From: Paludibacter sp. UBA5753
GTDB taxonomy: Bacteria; Bacteroidota; Bacteroidia; Bacteroidales; Paludibacteraceae
Assembly (NCBI GenBank): GCA_002427615.1
Contig: DIFH01000109.1
Coordinates: forward strand, 474 to 22,779
Direction of reading: 5' to 3'
Length of the DNA: 22,306 bases
Shown in pieces: positions 7,386-15,597 of the stretch. The position numbers and the translations under genes are program-made. The notes below the pieces were generated by a model, which made no database searches, was not told the DNA's origin, and worked only from the letters and a program-made list of their open reading frames with translations. Position 1 is the stretch's first letter, and the number at the start of each line of letters is the position of its first letter.

Positions 7386-7560
7386 AGAGCGGTTACAGTA
7401 CATTGTTTTTCACCATGTCCTCACGAATTTGTGATGAGGGAAAACTAAAGTTGGCTCACGTTGCTGGATTGCAATTATTCCCTTCGGTCATGACCGTTGG
7501 TTCCCCTCAGACGTCCGCTATGTTTTATCCATTTAATAAGGATATCCGGTAGGGACGGGG
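7311..7560 (-). ncRNA. Candidate minus-strand small RNA in the hsdR-nth spacer
   Basis: This is a hypothesis. The terminator-like hairpin at 7301-7385 has its T-run on the minus strand, yet no minus-strand protein gene leads into it; nth (+) lies between it and the next minus gene. Upstream on that strand (7386-7560) the sequence is not obviously coding (stops in all minus frames). It contains structure: a perfect 12-bp palindrome CGGTCATGACCG (7485-7496) and a CCTCA/TGAGG stem around 7409-7429. No match to tmRNA, 6S, SRP or RNase P RNA was recognised. No clean minus-strand promoter was found, so the 5' end is arbitrary. Confidence 0.25.
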
Positions 7561-7826
7561 GTTCGACAAAGTCAAACTGAAAATCAAAAGGTTATAAAAA
7601 TAAAGGGTGCTGAGTAGTTACGTAAATTAAAAACGACAAAAAGTGAATTTTAAAAAATGAAAACGATTCAAAAAGAAATATATTTTCTAATCATCGAGCA
7701 AAGAATATGGGACTTTACAAACAGAATAATTAGTTTATATCACGAAATAATATCGCCCGCAGCTAACTTTCATCCCGCGTCTGGCGAGACAAACTTTCAA
7801 ACTTCATAAACTTTCGGACTAAATAC

Positions 7827-8468
7827 ATGACTACCCAACAACGTTACCAACATATTATAGCCTGGTTCACGGTGAACATGCCGGTTGCCAAAACCGAACT
7901 GCATCATTCCAATCCTTATGAATTACTGATTGCAGTGATGCTGTCGGCACAGTGTACCGATAAACGCGTAAATATGATTACGCCGCGTTTGTTCGCCGAT
8001 TTTCCCAATCCCGAGGCGATGGCGGCAACAAATCATGAGGTTATATTTGAATATATCCGCTCCATTTCGTATCCCAACAATAAAGCCAAACATTTGGTGG
8101 GTATGGCGCAAAAATTAGTTTCGGATTTTGGTGGGGTGGTGCCTGATGATGTAGATCAACTTCAGACTTTGCCCGGCGTGGGACGCAAAACTGCGAACGT
8201 GATTGCTTCGGTCATTTACGATAAACCCGTTATGGCCGTCGATACGCATGTCTTCCGTATTTCCGAACGGCTCGGGCTTACAACCGGTTCAAAGAATCCC
8301 TTGCAAACAGAACGTGAACTGGTGAAATATATTCCGCCTGAGCTCATACCTAAAGCGCATCATTGGCTGATTCTCCATGGGCGTTATGTTTGTGTTGCCC
8401 GTAAACCAAAATGTAATGAGTGCGGTTTAACCGAATGGTGCAGATATTATCAAGAGCTAAAAAAATAA
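7827..8468 (+). CDS. nth: Endonuclease III (DNA glycosylase/AP lyase)
   Basis: The 213-aa protein has the normal length for bacterial Nth. The helix-hairpin-helix LPGVGRKTAN (115-124) supplies catalytic Lys121, and AVDTHV supplies Asp139, equivalent to K120/D138 of the E. coli enzyme. The C-terminal four-cysteine cluster C-x6-C-x2-C-x5-C (CVARKPKC, CNEC, CGLTEWC) binds a [4Fe-4S] cluster. It removes oxidised pyrimidines in base-excision repair and nicks the abasic site. It is a single gene, convergent with the phosphate transporter gene, and has no obvious functional link to the restriction island. No clear promoter was identified. Confidence 0.97.
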   Translation: MTTQQRYQHIIAWFTVNMPVAKTELHHSNPYELLIAVMLSAQCTDKRVNMITPRLFADFPNPEAMAATNHEVIFEYIRSISYPNNKAKHLVGMAQKLVSDFGGVVPDDVDQLQTLPGVGRKTANVIASVIYDKPVMAVDTHVFRISERLGLTTGSKNPLQTERELVKYIPPELIPKAHHWLILHGRYVCVARKPKCNECGLTEWCRYYQELKK

Positions 8469-8511
8469 CAGAAGATCCGGTTTGTTTCCTGAATTGAACT
8501 CCACACACATA

Positions 8512-8529
8512 GCGCCCCTTACGGGGTGC
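8512..8529. repeat. Small palindromic repeat in the nth-pit spacer
   Basis: GCGCCCC (8512-8518) pairs with GGGGTGC (8523-8529, one G-U) around a TTAC loop. It is GC-rich against an AT-rich background and looks like a dispersed REP-type element. Confidence 0.5.
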
Positions 8530-8556
8530 AACAATCGAGGGCGGGCGAAAATTCTG

Positions 8557-8590
8557 CCGACCTGTAATCCCATTAAGGATTACAGGTCGG
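8557..8590. terminator. Bidirectional terminator/palindrome between nth and the phosphate transporter
   Basis: CCGACCTGTAATCC (8557-8570) and its perfect 14-base reverse complement (8577-8590) enclose the loop CATTAA. It lies between convergent genes, with moderately T-rich tails on both sides. It may be both a dispersed repeat and a terminator. Confidence 0.65.
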
Positions 8591-8601
8591 AATACGAATA
8601 T

Positions 8602-10848
8602 TTATTTTAAAGCCAAGTTATACTCATCAGAATAGAATAAATTCATTTGTGCCCGCATCAGGTTTGTCGACTTCAAGGCTATCACTTTGGTCTCGTTCAA
8701 AATATTCAGGTATAAAATGCTATTGCGTGTACCGGTTTCTTTTTCTTTGGTACGCTTTATCTGTTTTTTTACCAGTTCCGAATATAAATCGAGGATTTCG
8801 GCACGGCGTTCTTTAATCTTGTTCAATCCTGAATAGTCGTTATTTTTAATCATTTCGTTAAAATCGCGGAACACCGTAAGAAACGTACTTCCGAGCGTTC
8901 GCAAATCTTCAATCTGCTCTTTGCTAAAACCTTCGTGCGCATTGTCGATGAATTTATAACTCGCTTCGGTGATATAACGTAACGAAACGGAAATTTCGTA
9001 TGAATAATCTACTGCCTGCACGTAATACTGACCTGTGTCCAAAGAATTATGCTCCAGGCTTTGCAGGGTAGGAAGTACTTCGTAAGCACGCCTCCGCTTC
9101 GATACCCCGTGAAATTCATCGGCTAATTTATAAAGTTTCGACAGGCTTTTTCTGTCTTCCTTGAATAAACCGTCGAGTATTCCCTGATAAATCTTAATGG
9201 TTGTAGCCACCGATTCTTCAATTTGTTGTGTACAATTAACTACAATATCGTGTTCATTCATAGCGATAGGCTTTTCAGCTTTATTTTCATTCTTCTCGCG
9301 CTTTTTGTGTACACGCGTGAACTGATAAAACAAAACTACAACCAAAAGAATGGAACCGATGATAGCATAAATGCCTCCGTACATCAAACCAAAAGCTACC
9401 AGGGCTGCTACTGTAAATGCAACAAAAGCGGTAAAGAACCAACCTCCGATTACCGTCAGAACACCCGTAATGCGGTAAACAGCGCTTTCGCGTCCCCAGG
9501 CCCGGTCGGCAAGCGACGAACCCATCGCAACCATAAAGGTAACATAAGTTGTCGAGAGCGGAAGTGTGAGCGCAGTACCCGCCGAAATCAAAAGAGCGGA
9601 AACCGTCAGGTTAACCGAAGCTCGTATCAGGTCGAACGATGCATCGCTTGTTTCATTCTCCGACAAGGGTTTAAAACGGCTTTCGACGAAATCGGTAACT
9701 TTTTTTGGCATAACTTTTTTGGCAAACTTACTTATGTTTAAAGCGTTTCGAACTAACGAACGCGAAACTCCTGTGGAAGAGAACCGTTCGATGCCTTCGC
9801 TTTGACGCGCTAAATTTACCTCGGTTTTGGTAACTGTTTTTGCTTTTTTCGAAAACCACAATGCCAATATCATGATAATACCCGCCCCAAAAAGATAACG
9901 CCAATCTCCACTCACAGGGTCTGACAATTTGTCCATCATCAATGTATCTACCGAACCGCCCGATGCTGCAACGCCCGAAGCAATTTCGTAAGAACTTAAT
10001 CCGGCCATGAATACGCCGATAAAGTTTACCAGGTCATTGCCTGCAAACGAAAGCGCCAGTGCGGCTGTTCCTGCAAGAATGATAATTTTAAGAATATTTA
10101 CCTTGAAAATATGTTGAAGTATAGCCATAATTGCCGTCCAGGCCAACCAGGTGTAAAACAACATGATTCCCAGATTTTCCTGAATATAAGCGATGGTATC
10201 TTTCGATATAAGGGTGGTATTTTTCAATCCTTTGAAAATGGCAAAATACGAGATGGCTGTAAGTGCAATACCGGCCCAGAGCGCGCCGATATATTTGAAA
10301 GGGTCTTTATATTTAAAAGAAAAAAGAAGGCGGGAAATCCACATAATGATCGTTCCGAAGACAAAAGCAATGGCAACCGAAACAAAAATACCCGAGATAA
10401 TGGTAAGCGCTTTCCCGCTGTTGATATAATCAATCAAAGCTCCGGTATCGGTTTTCCAGATATTCACCAATGCAACTGCTACTGCCGCTCCCAACAGCTC
10501 GAAGATCAGCGATACGGTGGTGGATGTGGGGAGTCCGAATGTGTTGAAAACATCGAGCAAAATCACATCGGTAACCATTACTGCCAAAAAGAGCATCATA
10601 ATTTGCGGAAAGGTAAACATACCGGGATGAAAAACCCCGCTGCGGGCTATTTCCATCATGCCGCTCGAAAACAAAGAACCAACTAAAACCCCCACCGAGG
10701 CGACTGTAAGGATAACCCAGAGTGGCGCCACTTTTGAACCGATACTGGAGTTCAGAAAGTTTACGGCATCGTTAGCTACGCCAACCACTAAATCGAGGGA
10801 TGCAAGACCCAGTAAAACGAGCACAATTACAATGTAAATAGTATCCAT
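8602..10848 (-). CDS. PiT-family inorganic phosphate transporter with PhoU-like C-terminal domain
   Basis: The 748-aa membrane protein contains both PHO4/PiT signatures: VANDAVNFLNSS near residue 25 and GNDLVNFIGVF near residue 270, each within hydrophobic helices. Hydrophobic segments run through residues 1-340 and resume at ~410-515. From about residue 530 the protein is soluble and helical (HDIVVNCTQQIEESV, EEDRKSLSKLYKLADEF-like), matching the DUF47/PhoU-like tail fused to PiT in Bacteroidetes. Expected role: proton- or sodium-coupled phosphate uptake at the inner membrane, with the tail regulating transport. The gene is transcribed alone and is divergent from the CNNM gene, with a good -7 box on its strand. 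Confidence 0.94.
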   Translation of the reverse strand: MDTIYIVIVLVLLGLASLDLVVGVANDAVNFLNSSIGSKVAPLWVILTVASVGVLVGSLFSSGMMEIARSGVFHPGMFTFPQIMMLFLAVMVTDVILLDVFNTFGLPTSTTVSLIFELLGAAVAVALVNIWKTDTGALIDYINSGKALTIISGIFVSVAIAFVFGTIIMWISRLLFSFKYKDPFKYIGALWAGIALTAISYFAIFKGLKNTTLISKDTIAYIQENLGIMLFYTWLAWTAIMAILQHIFKVNILKIIILAGTAALALSFAGNDLVNFIGVFMAGLSSYEIASGVAASGGSVDTLMMDKLSDPVSGDWRYLFGAGIIMILALWFSKKAKTVTKTEVNLARQSEGIERFSSTGVSRSLVRNALNISKFAKKVMPKKVTDFVESRFKPLSENETSDASFDLIRASVNLTVSALLISAGTALTLPLSTTYVTFMVAMGSSLADRAWGRESAVYRITGVLTVIGGWFFTAFVAFTVAALVAFGLMYGGIYAIIGSILLVVVLFYQFTRVHKKREKNENKAEKPIAMNEHDIVVNCTQQIEESVATTIKIYQGILDGLFKEDRKSLSKLYKLADEFHGVSKRRRAYEVLPTLQSLEHNSLDTGQYYVQAVDYSYEISVSLRYITEASYKFIDNAHEGFSKEQIEDLRTLGSTFLTVFRDFNEMIKNNDYSGLNKIKERRAEILDLYSELVKKQIKRTKEKETGTRNSILYLNILNETKVIALKSTNLMRAQMNLFYSDEYNLALK

Positions 10849-10872
10849 TTAATTCGTTTTTTAAATTTAGCG

Positions 10873-10880
10873 CAAAAATA
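10873..10880 (-). promoter_or_regulatory. -7 box for the phosphate transporter gene
   Basis: On the minus strand this reads TATTTTTG, a full match to TAnnTTTG, 25 bases before the ATG. A TTTG lies 26 bases upstream, slightly far for an ideal -33 element. Confidence 0.55.
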
Positions 10881-10994
10881 CTTATAATAAGCTTTAATAT
10901 AATCAACAAACTTATTAAATAGATGTTTCAAAAATGTTACAAAAATGTTGCAAAACTCATATTGAAGGACTTTGGACAATCATTTTACGCCGGT

Positions 10995-11025
10995 TTTGAT
11001 TTCGGAAAATATATGATTAACTTTA
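10995..11025 (+). promoter_or_regulatory. Promoter for the CNNM/CorC-type gene
   Basis: TTTG (10995-10998) and TAACTTTA (11018-11025) are separated by 19 bases, the usual Bacteroidetes spacing. The -7 box differs from TAnnTTTG only at its last base. The ATG is 31 bases beyond. Confidence 0.55.
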
Positions 11026-11056
11026 CACCCTGTTAAATAATCATTCTTTCAAACTT

Positions 11057-12331
11057 ATGGAAATACTGGTTTTATCATTATTATTTATTCTCAATGGTTT
11101 TTTTGCTTTATCCGAAATAGCGCTGGTTTCGAGCAAAAAATCAAGGCTCGAACAAATGCGCCTCAAAGGAAGCAACGGAGCTAAGATTGCACTCAAACTT
11201 CAGGACGATTCAGAAGATTTTTTATCAGCCATTCAGGTGGGCATCACTTTAATTGGAATTGTAACCGGCGTTTATGGGGGCGTTAATATAGCGGATGACA
11301 TCACACCCTTGTTTCTGCAATTCGACGCGTTGAAACCTTATGCCAGCGAAATTGCCATGACGTTGACTGTATTTGTTATAACCTATATTTCAATTATTAT
11401 AGGCGAGTTGGTTCCCAAAACCATTGCCTTGAGCAATCCCGAAAAAACAGCCTGTCTTGTGGCTCCTGTTGTCAATTATTTCAGTAAAGCTTTATTCCCT
11501 TTTGTATGGCTGTTGTCGCTATCAACCAATCTGATTATGCGGATGTTGGGCATAAAAAAACAAAACGAACAATTAACCGAAGCCGAATTGCGTCAAATGA
11601 TAAAAATAGCTTCGTACGAAGGAGTTATCGAGGAAGAACAAAATCTTATTCACGAAAATGTGTTTTATTTTTCGGACAAAAAAGCCTACCACCTGATGAC
11701 GCATCGTACCGACGTGGAGTGGATTGATTTGAATAAACCGTTAAACGAAATAAAGCATAAAATAGCCCATATTCATCATAGTAAAATTGTTTGCTGCAAA
11801 GATAATCTGGATAATTTTGTAGGCGTTTTATACCTGAAAGATTATTACAAAACATTAAGTCAGCGAAAATTTCTCAACTTCGAAGACCTGATTAAAGAAC
11901 CTATTATTTTACCCGAACAGCTTGATGCGCCCAAAGTGCTGAACGAGTTACGCCAAAATGAAAATCGCGTGTGTTTTATCGTAAACGAATATGGAGGTTT
12001 TGAAGGAATTGTTACCTTGTACGACATAATGGAAAATCTGGTGGGCGATATTCCGCAGGAAGGAGAAACGAACGACCCTGATATGTTTGTACGCGACGAT
12101 GAATCGGTGTTGCTTAACGGCGATGCACCTGTACAAATACTTACCGATGTTATAGAAGATTTTGAAATTGATTTCAACGAAATAGATTATTCAACCGTTG
12201 CCGGTTTTGTGTTGAGTAAAATGAACGAAATTCCCAAAGTAGGCGATAAATTTGTTTTTCAACAACACTCGTTCGAAGTAGTAGATATGGACGGAAACCG
12301 GATTGACAAATTACTGATTACGAAATTATAA
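11057..12331 (+). CDS. CNNM/HlyC-CorC family membrane protein with CBS domains
   Basis: The 424-aa protein has three parts. Residues 1-180 form the CNNM (DUF21) membrane domain, with about four hydrophobic segments and the conserved phrases ILNGFFALSEIALVSS, IQVGITLIGIVTGVYGG and GELVPKTIALSNPE. Residues ~195-335 are a CBS pair (DNFVGVLYLKDYY, FIVNEYGGFEGIVTLYDIMENLVGDI). Residues ~345-424 are the CorC_HlyC domain (DYSTVAGFVLSKMNEIPKVGD). Such proteins are implicated in Mg2+/Co2+ transport or resistance; hemolysin is a legacy label. It is a single gene with its own promoter, convergent with groEL. Confidence 0.92.
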   Translation: MEILVLSLLFILNGFFALSEIALVSSKKSRLEQMRLKGSNGAKIALKLQDDSEDFLSAIQVGITLIGIVTGVYGGVNIADDITPLFLQFDALKPYASEIAMTLTVFVITYISIIIGELVPKTIALSNPEKTACLVAPVVNYFSKALFPFVWLLSLSTNLIMRMLGIKKQNEQLTEAELRQMIKIASYEGVIEEEQNLIHENVFYFSDKKAYHLMTHRTDVEWIDLNKPLNEIKHKIAHIHHSKIVCCKDNLDNFVGVLYLKDYYKTLSQRKFLNFEDLIKEPIILPEQLDAPKVLNELRQNENRVCFIVNEYGGFEGIVTLYDIMENLVGDIPQEGETNDPDMFVRDDESVLLNGDAPVQILTDVIEDFEIDFNEIDYSTVAGFVLSKMNEIPKVGDKFVFQQHSFEVVDMDGNRIDKLLITKL

Positions 12332-12395
12332 TATTGATTCTACTTATCGGATGACTTCAAGACATCGGATGAATGTATAAACGCTGAAACGTTAA

Positions 12396-12429
12396 AAATC
12401 CCTTGCAGCTCGAAAACTGCAAGGGATTT
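12396..12429. terminator. Terminator between convergent CNNM gene and groEL
   Basis: AAATCCCTTGCAG (12396-12408) and CTGCAAGGGATTT (12417-12429) form a perfect 13-bp stem with an 8-nt loop. On the minus strand the stem is followed by a five-T run, so it suits the groES-groEL message; on the plus strand it can serve the CNNM gene. Confidence 0.8.
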
Positions 12430-12444
12430 GGAATTATATAGTTT

Positions 12445-12464
12445 CCTCAGGATTGCGCCTGAGG
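12445..12464. repeat. Second small palindrome downstream of groEL
   Basis: CCTCAGG (12445-12451) pairs perfectly with CCTGAGG (12458-12464) around ATTGCG. It lies between the groEL stop and the main terminator and resembles a dispersed REP-type element. Confidence 0.45.
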
Positions 12465-12515
12465 GGAGGTAGTTTAAAAGAGACGAATCAGGCTCCCTTT
12501 TGGGGTTAACGGTTA

Positions 12516-14150
12516 TTACATCATTCCACCCATTCCACCGCCGCCCATAGGCATTTGCGAAGCCGGATTATCTTCTTTCTTTTCGGTAATTACACATTCG
12601 GTTGTAAGGAACATGCCTGCAATAGAAGCTGCATTTTCCAATGCCACACGACAGACTTTAGCAGGATCGACAACGCCGGCTGCCAGGAAGTTTTCGTAGG
12701 TATCGGTTTGTGCATTGTATCCGAAGTCATCTTTGCCTTCCAACACTTTCTGAACTACCACAGCGCCTTCTTTACCTGCATTGGCTACAATCTGGCGAAG
12801 CGGTTCTTCTATGGCGCGTTTGATAATCTCGATACCGGTACGTTCATCATCGTTGCTTGCTTTCAAACCATTCAACGTTCCGATAGCACGAATGTAAGCT
12901 ACGCCACCTCCGGGTACAATTCCTTCTTCGATAGCGGCGCGGGTTGCGCTTAATGCATCATCTACGCGGTCTTTCTTTTCTTTCATTTCTACTTCCGAAG
13001 CAGCGCCCACATACAATACAGCTACACCGCCCGACAATTTGGCCAAACGTTCCTGTAACTTTTCGCGGTCGTAATCCGAAGTCGTAGAAGCAATTTGTGC
13101 TTTGATTTGAGCCACACGGCTTACAATGGCTTCTTTGGTTCCGGCACCGTTTACAATCACTGTGTTGTCTTTGTTCACGGTTATTTTTTCGGCGCTTCCC
13201 AACATTTCGAGGGTAGCCTGTTCTAATTTAATGCCTTTTTCTTCAGAAATTACCACGCCGCCTGTCAAAACGGCAATGTCTTCGAGCATTTCCTTGCGGC
13301 GGTCGCCAAATCCGGGAGCTTTCACAGCACAGATTTTCAACGAAGCGCGCAGCCGGTTTACCACCAAGGTTGTTAAGGCTTCGCTATCCACATCTTCGGC
13401 AATAATCAACAATGGACGACCCGATTGAACGGCTGGTTCCAATACAGGAAGCAATTCTTTGAGGTTCGATATTTTTTTGTCGTAGATCAGGATATAAGGT
13501 TTTTCCATTTCCACTTCCATTTTTTCGGTGTTGGTTACGAAATACGCCGAGATATAACCGCGGTCGAATTGCATACCTTCCACAACTTCAATGGTGGTAT
13601 CGGTTCCTTTGGCTTCTTCGATGGTGATTACGCCATCTTTCGATACTTTGCGCATAGCGTCGGCAATCAGTTTTCCGATTGTTGTATCATTGTTCGCCGA
13701 AATTGAAGCAACCTGCTCAATCTTATCGTAATTGTCGCCAACTGCTTTTGATTGGGCGGCAATACTTTTTACCACTTCAGCTACCGCTTTGTCAATCCCA
13801 CGTTTCAAATCCATAGGATTGGCGCCGGCAGCCACGTTTTTCATACCCACGCTAACGATGGATTGTGCCAAAACGGTTGCGGTTGTTGTTCCATCCCCTG
13901 CATCATCGCTGGTTTTTGAGGCCACTTCTTTAACTAATTGTGCGCCGAGGTTTTGAAAAGGATCTTCCAGTTCAATTTCTTTAGCGACTGAAACGCCATC
14001 TTTAGTAATGTGCGGCGCGCCAAATTTTTTTTCGATAATTACATTACGACCCTTTGGGCCAAGCGTTACTTTTACGGCATTTGCCAACTCATCAACCCCT
14101 TTTTTAAGCTGGTCGCGAGCATCAATATTGTATAAAATTTCTTTTGACAT
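12516..14150 (-). CDS. groEL: Chaperonin GroEL (Hsp60)
   Basis: The 544-aa protein matches GroEL throughout: LKKGVDELANAVKVTLGPKG near the N-terminus, the ATP-binding DDAGDGTTTATVLA segment around residues 82-95, VVEGMQFDRGYISAYF near 190, the GGGVAYIRA phrase near 415, and the Gly/Met-rich tail ending GGMGGMM. It forms the 14-mer folding chamber that works with GroES. The gene follows groES on the minus strand with a 65-bp gap, the standard groESL operon order. No sign of damage. Confidence 0.99.
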   Translation of the reverse strand: MSKEILYNIDARDQLKKGVDELANAVKVTLGPKGRNVIIEKKFGAPHITKDGVSVAKEIELEDPFQNLGAQLVKEVASKTSDDAGDGTTTATVLAQSIVSVGMKNVAAGANPMDLKRGIDKAVAEVVKSIAAQSKAVGDNYDKIEQVASISANNDTTIGKLIADAMRKVSKDGVITIEEAKGTDTTIEVVEGMQFDRGYISAYFVTNTEKMEVEMEKPYILIYDKKISNLKELLPVLEPAVQSGRPLLIIAEDVDSEALTTLVVNRLRASLKICAVKAPGFGDRRKEMLEDIAVLTGGVVISEEKGIKLEQATLEMLGSAEKITVNKDNTVIVNGAGTKEAIVSRVAQIKAQIASTTSDYDREKLQERLAKLSGGVAVLYVGAASEVEMKEKKDRVDDALSATRAAIEEGIVPGGGVAYIRAIGTLNGLKASNDDERTGIEIIKRAIEEPLRQIVANAGKEGAVVVQKVLEGKDDFGYNAQTDTYENFLAAGVVDPAKVCRVALENAASIAGMFLTTECVITEKKEDNPASQMPMGGGGMGGMM

Positions 14151-14215
14151 AATTGTATTTACTATTTTATCATTTATTATTTACTATTATAATTCCCCTT
14201 TTAGGAGGCAGCTTG

Positions 14216-14485
14216 TTAAATAATCGCCAAAATATCCGACTGACGCATAATCAGGTACTTTTCACCTTCCCATTCGAGTTCGGTGCCGGCATATTTGCCG
14301 TACAACACGTTATTACCAACGGCTACCACCATTTCTTCATCTTTTGTTCCGTTACCAACTGCCAATACTTCGCCTTTCAATGGTTTTTCTTTGGCTGAAT
14401 CGGGAATAATAATTCCACTCACTGTTTTTTGTTCTGCCGGTGCAGGTTTTACCAACACGCGGTCGGCTAATGGTTTAATGTTCAT
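14216..14485 (-). CDS. groES: Co-chaperonin GroES (Hsp10)
   Basis: The 89-aa protein has the GroES start NIKPLADRVLVKP, the mobile-loop region EQKTVSGIIIPDSAKEKP and the C-terminal VLYGKYAGTELEWEGEKYLIM. It caps GroEL. It is the first gene of the operon. Its leader is unusual, with a perfect 27-bp tandem duplication ending 6 bases from the start codon, and further upstream a -24/-12-like element. Confidence 0.99.
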   Translation of the reverse strand: MNIKPLADRVLVKPAPAEQKTVSGIIIPDSAKEKPLKGEVLAVGNGTKDEEMVVAVGNNVLYGKYAGTELEWEGEKYLIMRQSDILAII

Positions 14486-14491
14486 AATTAC

Positions 14492-14545
14492 TTAGTATTT
14501 TAATTTTATTTAATTTGATTAGTATTTTAATTTTATTTAATTTGA
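14492..14545. repeat. Perfect 2 x 27-bp tandem repeat in the groES leader
   Basis: Bases 14492-14518 and 14519-14545 are identical 27-mers, beginning TTAGTATTTT on the plus strand. Adjoining them (14546-14573) are imperfect GAAGTTTGA units. The array lies between the probable promoter and the groES start codon, so changes in copy number would alter the leader length. Confidence 0.95.
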
Positions 14546-14620
14546 GAAGTTTGAAGTTTGAGAAGTTTGAAGAGTTCTGAAAAATGAACTTTCAAAAGTT
14601 TGCAAACCGGAAGAGCGTTT

Positions 14621-14637
14621 AACAGAATTTGTGCCAA
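14621..14637 (-). promoter_or_regulatory. Possible sigma-54 (-24/-12) promoter of groES-groEL
   Basis: On the minus strand TTGGCAC (14637-14631) matches the -24 element and is followed at the correct distance (GG-N10-GT) by CTGTT, a weak -12 element with two departures from TTGCW. It lies ~140 bases before the groES ATG. No good TAnnTTTG box was seen in the leader. Confidence 0.35.
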
Positions 14638-14702
14638 AGGGCTTCGGGATGGTTTTTTTGACAGTTATAACGGAATTCTGGCTGAAAAGTTGTTTGTCCT
14701 GC

Positions 14703-14723
14703 TGACATCTTGTCATTTTGTCA
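14703..14723. promoter_or_regulatory. Cluster of TGACA/TGTCA half-sites upstream of groES
   Basis: Three half-sites occur at an 8-base period: TGACA (14703-14707), TGTCA (14711-14715) and TGTCA (14719-14723). A fourth copy, TGACA, is at 14659-14663. The cluster lies ~75 bp upstream of the -24/-12-like element, a typical enhancer distance, and overlaps the stop codon of the upstream glycosyltransferase gene. Binding by any regulator is inference. Confidence 0.35.
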
Positions 14724-15597
14724 GCGAAGTTTTGCAGATAAAAAGTAACTTGTACAAATCGTAGAGCATGAGGGACGGATTCGGTTTGCACAAAAGTTTA
14801 ATCAACAGCTTATGCGTCAGGCTATACTTGAATACAAACAGGCGTATAAGTTCGGCTTTTTTTATACATAAGAAGGCGGTTAACAGTGTAGATTCTTTTG
14901 CCAGGGAGGGATAATCTCCTGTTTGGTAAAGCAAAAACAGATTACGTGTTCCTTCTTCGGTTTTACGGATAAAAGTTTCGTTATCGTCCAATCCTTTGTG
15001 GATAAGCGGATTTTCAATCTGGATAAATTCGTAACCCAGTTGGTGTAACCGGTATCCGAAAAGCATGTCTTCGTGCCCGTATCCACGAATGTTTTCATCG
15101 AAACGAACACGGTTAAAAATAGATTTTGAAATCAGAAAATTAAAGGTGGCAAAATTATTCTTGTCTCTTTCCATAGCGGTCCGGGCTTCCCGTTTTCGTC
15201 CGTATGCCAGGCGCAGGCTGTAAGCCGGATTGGTTTCGAACGGGTCGTAGGCAGTCCCGCCAATTACCACGCATTCTTCCTTGCAAAAAGAAATGTATTT
15301 TTCTACAAAATGCGGTGTGTGAACTGCGGCATCGCAATCGATAAACAAAAGATGTTCGTATTTTGCCTCGTCGGCCAACCTGTTTCTGGCAGCCGAACGT
15401 CCGATGTTCTGTACCAAAATTAAATGTCTGCAATTCTTTAAATTACAAATTGTGCGGTTCGACTCAACTTCACTCGTAGATCCATCTTCCAATACAATGA
15501 TTTCGAAATCGACGTAGGTATCTATCGCCTGTTTGTAAAGTTGGGATACCAAACCGGTAATGTTTTGATTATACGTTGGAATAAGAATAGATAACAT
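14713..15597 (-). CDS. Family 2 (GT-A) glycosyltransferase
   Basis: The 294-aa protein begins with the GT2 nucleotide-sugar domain: LSILIPTYNQN, EIIVLEDGST, NIGRSAARNRLA, and FIDCDAAV in the place of the DxD metal site. The acceptor-side block GYGHEDMLFGYRL (about residue 170) carries the ED pair typical of these enzymes. The C-terminal ~70 residues are hydrophobic and basic and may sit on the membrane. The donor and acceptor cannot be told; a role in surface glycan or lipid-linked glycan synthesis is a reasonable guess. It is not in a glycan cluster here. The membrane protein gene follows upstream, 83 bp away on the same strand. Confidence 0.88.
   Translation of the reverse strand: MLSILIPTYNQNITGLVSQLYKQAIDTYVDFEIIVLEDGSTSEVESNRTICNLKNCRHLILVQNIGRSAARNRLADEAKYEHLLFIDCDAAVHTPHFVEKYISFCKEECVVIGGTAYDPFETNPAYSLRLAYGRKREARTAMERDKNNFATFNFLISKSIFNRVRFDENIRGYGHEDMLFGYRLHQLGYEFIQIENPLIHKGLDDNETFIRKTEEGTRNLFLLYQTGDYPSLAKESTLLTAFLCIKKAELIRLFVFKYSLTHKLLIKLLCKPNPSLMLYDLYKLLFICKTSLTK

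Larger units (their letters stand above)
7280..7826. other. 547-bp spacer between the restriction island and nth
   Basis: Apart from the hairpin and the possible small RNA, I see nothing firm here. Bases 7386-7560 are more balanced in composition than bases 7560-7826, which are A-rich. The latter end with the AAACTTTCAAACTT-type phrase seen in other spacers of this window. No insertion sequence ends, tRNA or attachment site are recognisable. It marks the border between accessory and conserved chromosome. Confidence 0.5.

Noticed and set aside
7334..7552. 72-codon plus-strand open frame after hsdR
   Set aside because: It starts inside the large hairpin, has no promoter or family resemblance, and its composition is not protein-like.
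7657..7809. 50-codon plus-strand open frame (starts MKTIQKEIYF) before nth
   Set aside because: It is A-rich spacer with the common AAACTTTCAAACTT phrase at its 3' end, no promoter and no recognisable domain; chance is more likely.
7280..7826. tRNA, tmRNA or phage attachment site at the island border
   Set aside because: No cloverleaf, TTCGA-arm context or duplicated end sequence could be identified by eye.
10111..10686. 191-codon open frame opposite the phosphate transporter gene
   Set aside because: It is antisense to a well-supported membrane protein, and its Asn/Gly/Cys-rich product is typical of a shadow frame.
12555..12953. 132-codon open frame opposite groEL
   Set aside because: Shadow of groEL codons on the other strand; the product is low-complexity Phe/Cys-rich.
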